Shown in pieces: positions 60,755-64,000 of a stretch of 64,000 nt of DNA. Origin of the DNA: Maylandia zebra (lineage: Eukaryota; Chordata; Actinopteri; Cichliformes; Cichlidae); assembly GCF_041146795.1 (NCBI RefSeq), contig NC_135182.1, positions 33,276,509 through 33,340,508 on the forward strand. The letters are read 5' to 3'. The notes beneath the pieces were generated by a model. That model searched no databases. It had not been told where the DNA came from and saw only the letters and a list, made by a program, of their open reading frames with translations. The position numbers and the translations under genes are program-made. How positions within the stretch are numbered: the stretch's first letter is position 1; each line of letters opens with the position of its first letter.

Positions 60755-61647
60755 TGTCAGCCAGGAAAAGTGCAAACTGTTTTGATAACACAGGGTCATT
60801 GTTCCTGTTATGTAAAAAGTGTTGCTCAATTTGTATATTGATAAAAGTGATAATTCCCTTTAGCATTTATTATATCCTTTATAATCTCTATTCCTGTTCT
60901 TCTTCCTGGTTTCATAATATTTAGTTATTATCTTTTTTGATCCCTGTGTTTTCTCAGTCAGATCTGTGTTCTGTCTCCATGTGTATCTTGTATCTTCTTT
61001 CACTGTGTCAAGTCTGCACAGGGCTCGCAAAATCGCTAGCCCCGGGACGTCGGGCTAGCGATTTTTCCAGTCGGGCTACCAAAATCTTTCTCTGCCCTGC
61101 CCGTCGGGCTATCGTAGAAAGGAAATATATGTCAATGCTTTTGCATTCTTTCGGAAATGTAGCTGGGTAATTATGTCATTGGCATCGGTGAGCCACTGTC
61201 AATATGTGACATATTGCAATTGAATTTGCGCTTGTTTTTTGCTTTCACTTTGCAATCGCGTGAACTGTGTATAGAGAGCGACAGCACTGATCTGTGAGTG
61301 ATGAAAATTTGTGCACCAATTCCTCTGACATCGTCTTATTAATCGTTAGCTTACTATGCAAACATGACAAGTGAAATCTCCCGCAGCAAGCTTAAACATG
61401 TGAGAGGTTGATCGCGCAGAGAATCGCTGAGCTTATGTGAGTGCGTGTGTAAAAGCAGCAGGATATATATTTCAGTTCTGCTGAGCCAAATAAGACAGGT
61501 CAGGGTGAAGAAGTGACAGCCAAAGAAAAGCTTACCACAAAACGGAAAAGTTATGACAAATCAGACTATAAGGCAAAAAGAAAGTGCAGCTTCATGGTTT
61601 CATGGACAAAAGAATTTCTGTGGCTGCAATATGACGAGCTAAATAAC

Positions 61648-62089
61648 CAGGGCTGCACATAAGTGGTCCGCAGGTGCGCATTCGCTGTAAAAATAAAAAA
61701 CGTGCACAAGATAAGAAGTTGCAACGCTTGTTTGCTTACATAAGATTTTCTGGAGGAGGACAGACATTTGTTTAGAACTCTTAAAGATGTCGAAGAAACT
61801 CCTTTAAGCAATTACTTTGGTGTTCCTCTACCTCCAAAGAAATGTCAGGAGTCAGAACCACAAAAGAAGCACGTATTCTCGGAAAACTGGTTGCAGGAGG
61901 TGAGCTGGCTTCAAACAAATGATGAACACACAGAGATGTGATGCAGAATGTGCCGTGAAAATCCCACTCTAGCGGACAAAAACAGTGCCTTTTATATGGA
62001 CGCAAACGTCCATATAAACTTCTTATCTGGTGCGCGTCTTTTATTTTGACAGGGAATGCGCACATGCGGACCACTTATGTGCACCCGTG
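61648..62089. mobile_element. hAT-like element nested in the hAT element
   Basis: Inverted ends share GTGCACATAAGTGGTCCGCA-type sequence (left GCTGCACATAAGTGGTCCGC; right complement GTGCACATAAGTGGTCCGC). An 8-base target duplication with one mismatch flanks it: TAAATAAC at 61640-61647 and CAAATAAC at 62090-62097. The interior holds a truncated hAT-type reading (SNYFGVPLPPKKCQ) with stops. Confidence 0.8.
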
Positions 62090-62591
62090 CAAATAACATA
62101 GGCCTAATGTTCTGCCGGGTGTGTTGTTGGTTTTCCCTCGATTTCTGAGTCGACAAGCGCCTTTGTTACTGGGACCAGTCATTTTAAGAAAGGCCCCCAT
62201 TAGAGCCCATGAGAAATGCAAGAAATGCATTATTGCTCAGTCTGCAATATCTTTCCCAGAACAAACACCAATTGCAAATAACATACTAAAAATAAACCTG
62301 AAAAATCTGTTTAGAACAGCTACTATGTTGCAAAGAGTGAACTACCTCTGGCAAAATTTAGCAGTCTTTGCAAACTTCAAAAAGCAAATGGCCTCGATCT
62401 TGGTTCCACTTGCCTCTTACCCGTGACTTCAGTGGAAATTTCATATTCAGGATCTGACACAGACTGATTCATGTTCTACAGTTCTTACAAGTTCATAGAA
62501 ATTTCTGTTCAATTAGAACCAAATATTTGAGTTGATGATTGTAATTTTTATACAATGTTGTAATTTGTGTTTCAATAATTTTTTGATTAAT

Positions 62592-62649
62592 GTTTTGTTT
62601 CCATTACAATATTATACTTTAATGTATAATATTGTAATGGAAACAAAAC
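62592..62649. repeat. Perfect 26 bp palindrome, 6-base loop
   Basis: Arms 62592-62617 and 62624-62649 are exact complements around TTTAAT. The pairing resumes beyond a 12-base insertion that repeats AGGAAACAAAAC, so the original arms were longer. It lies in the 3' part of the outer hAT element. Confidence 0.95.
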
Positions 62650-62781
62650 AGGAAACAAAACATCAATCAAAAAATTGCTCTCTTTTTTATTTGGGCTACT
62701 TAAAATTTATTTTGGGCTACCAAAAACTGAAGCGTCCCTGCCCGAAGGGCTACCAGGGATTTTGAAATTTTGCGAGCCCTG

Positions 62782-64000
62782 CTGCATGTCTTAGTCAGCA
62801 TTGCAGTCTCAGTTTCAACATCCTCTTGTCTGTGCATTGTGTTGAGTTTACTTCCCACATCTCATTGTTCATGATTTGCTCCCACAGTGTTTCACTTGTG
62901 TCTCCACTTCCACAATTCACCGCCCTGTGTCTACATTGTCTCAGTCTGTCCTTTGTCAGAGCGTACTGTTCAGTTCCCTGGTGTTATTCTGGTTCGTGGT
63001 GTTCTCCCCTAGTGTAGCAACTTTCTAATGAGTTTGATAGTTTTCATTTGTTTTTCAGTTTAATTTGTATGTGTTTATCTCTTATGTGGTTATTATATCA
63101 GGTCAATAAAGGCCTTGCCCTTAGTTAACCTTTCACCTGCCTCTGGTCTGCATCTTGGGACCTCACATTGTATCGTGACAGCCTTTTATTGGGTTGTAAA
63201 TTCTGTTTAACTGTTACATTTACCTTTTGCTAATGTCACAAAGTTTGAGTGAAGATGATGAGAAGGAGCGAGACGGGCAACAGTGGATAGTCAAAATCAA
63301 CGAATAATAAAATCAACAATAATTTATTAACTATTTTTTCTCCATGTAAAATTTACAGATGTAACATTTTTTTTAACATGTGTCAAGCTTTTTTGTACTG
63401 AGAGTCAAACACACTGAAGCCCACTGAACAGTCTATATAAATTTTGAAGCTAGTTGTTTCTGGAGCTGGTAAATCATGAGTGAAAAAAATCTTTATCTCT
63501 GTCTCCCTCTACTGTTGTGATGGTATAACAATGGTATAAATATTTAATATAAATATTTAGAGTACAAAAACACAGGTCTTTCCAAATGAGCTGCTCATTG
63601 ATTTCATTTTTGACATTACAGTGTTTTTAATCATATAACTGTAAACAACCTCAGTCAAAAACACAAAAGTAAACTCTTTTCTTGTAACTGTCAGGGGTCA
63701 TCTATGACCACCCTGGAGTGCTATTACTAGTGTGGCCTCTTTGTTCCTGGGGTTGCTGACCTCCGCCGACACACTCACCTGCAGCTGTTGATGAGACCCT
63801 ATGGGATTTAAGGCCTGGTTGGAGTTCTGTCCCTTGCTGGAGCATTGACCCACCTGTACAACCCTAGACCAGCGCCTGTGTTTTCTGGACCCGACCCGAA
63901 TTAGTGTGAGTCAGTGTGCTTACGGTATTGGAGTGAGCAGATAGAAGCGAAAAAGAGTCCCCTCCTTGGAACCTTGGACTCCTTTTTCCCATTACTGTAT
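62782..64000. other. Right-edge segment, no gene seen
   Basis: 62,782-63,180 has LTR-like wording ending 'aataaaggccttgccc...gcatcttgggacc'. 63,689 onward begins 'tgtcaggggtcatctatgacc' and could be the start of another LTR running off the window. The stretch between is AT-rich with no recognisable feature. Confidence 0.35.

Larger units (their letters stand above)
61019..62781 (+). mobile_element. hAT-like DNA transposon, internally decayed
   Basis: Both ends carry CAGGGCTCGCAAAAT as inverted repeats, and subterminal GGGCTACC motifs appear on both sides. Coding debris on the plus strand includes CSFMVSWTKEFLW and GPIRAHEKCKKCI, which I recall from N-terminal parts of fish hAT ORFs. It is interrupted by the nested element 61,648-62,089. 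No clean 8 bp duplication is visible; only CTGCA is common to both flanks. Confidence 0.75.

Overview
The window is vertebrate, almost certainly teleost, genomic DNA. Genes have many short exons with GT-AG introns, and the introns are full of fish-type repeats: Rex6/R4-like, Rex3/RTE-like and L2-like LINEs, tRNA-derived SINEs, Tc1/mariner, hAT, Penelope-derived hairpins and long (TA)n and (CA)n tracts. A cichlid or other percomorph is my guess from repeat style; the sequence does not prove it. Every assignment is by reading and remembered family knowledge, with no database search.

Layout, left to right. (1) 1-6,270, minus strand: the first 12 coding exons of an axonemal dynein heavy chain (DNAH3/7/12 type); the gene continues off the left edge. 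(2) 7,814-30,604, minus: extended synaptotagmin copy A (esyt3-like), 23 exons with every splice phase consistent. Intron 3 holds a full-length Rex6/R4-like retrotransposon with an intact 1,093-residue ORF between (TA)n tracts. Intron 2 holds a 3.6 kb transposon-like unit carrying its own intact three-exon plus-strand gene. (3) 30.6-34.4 kb: LINE debris. (4) 34,449-42,877, minus: copy B, a decayed esyt3. It lacks exons 1, 2 and 22, has a broken exon 7 acceptor and a degenerate exon 14, and is peppered with SINEs and a 3'-truncated Tc1. (5) 43.0-46.6 kb: a stack of transposon fragments followed by a duplicated relic of the dynein upstream region. (6) 47,266-58,791, minus: copy C, a second intact 23-exon esyt3. 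(7) 59.5-64 kb: Ty3/Gypsy pol remnant, a hAT element containing another hAT-like element, and several near-perfect short hairpins.

The core story is a tandem esyt3 expansion next to a dynein gene. Known ESYT proteins are ER-anchored tethers: an N-terminal membrane hairpin sits in the ER, the SMP domain carries lipids, and the C2 domains bind Ca2+ and plasma-membrane lipid. Copies A and C keep the membrane segment, SMP domain, three C2 domains and C2A acidic loops. Copy B has lost its start exons and several C2A acidic residues. The dynein gene is functionally unrelated, but its promoter flank was copied along with esyt3, leaving a recognisable scar at about 45.3 kb.

Candidates for something new are the small gene inside the inverted-repeat unit (26.19-29.75 kb), the tRNA-like module at the 5' end of the Rex6-like LINE (about 18.34-18.42 kb), and the cluster of small-loop palindromes at 60.6-62.65 kb.
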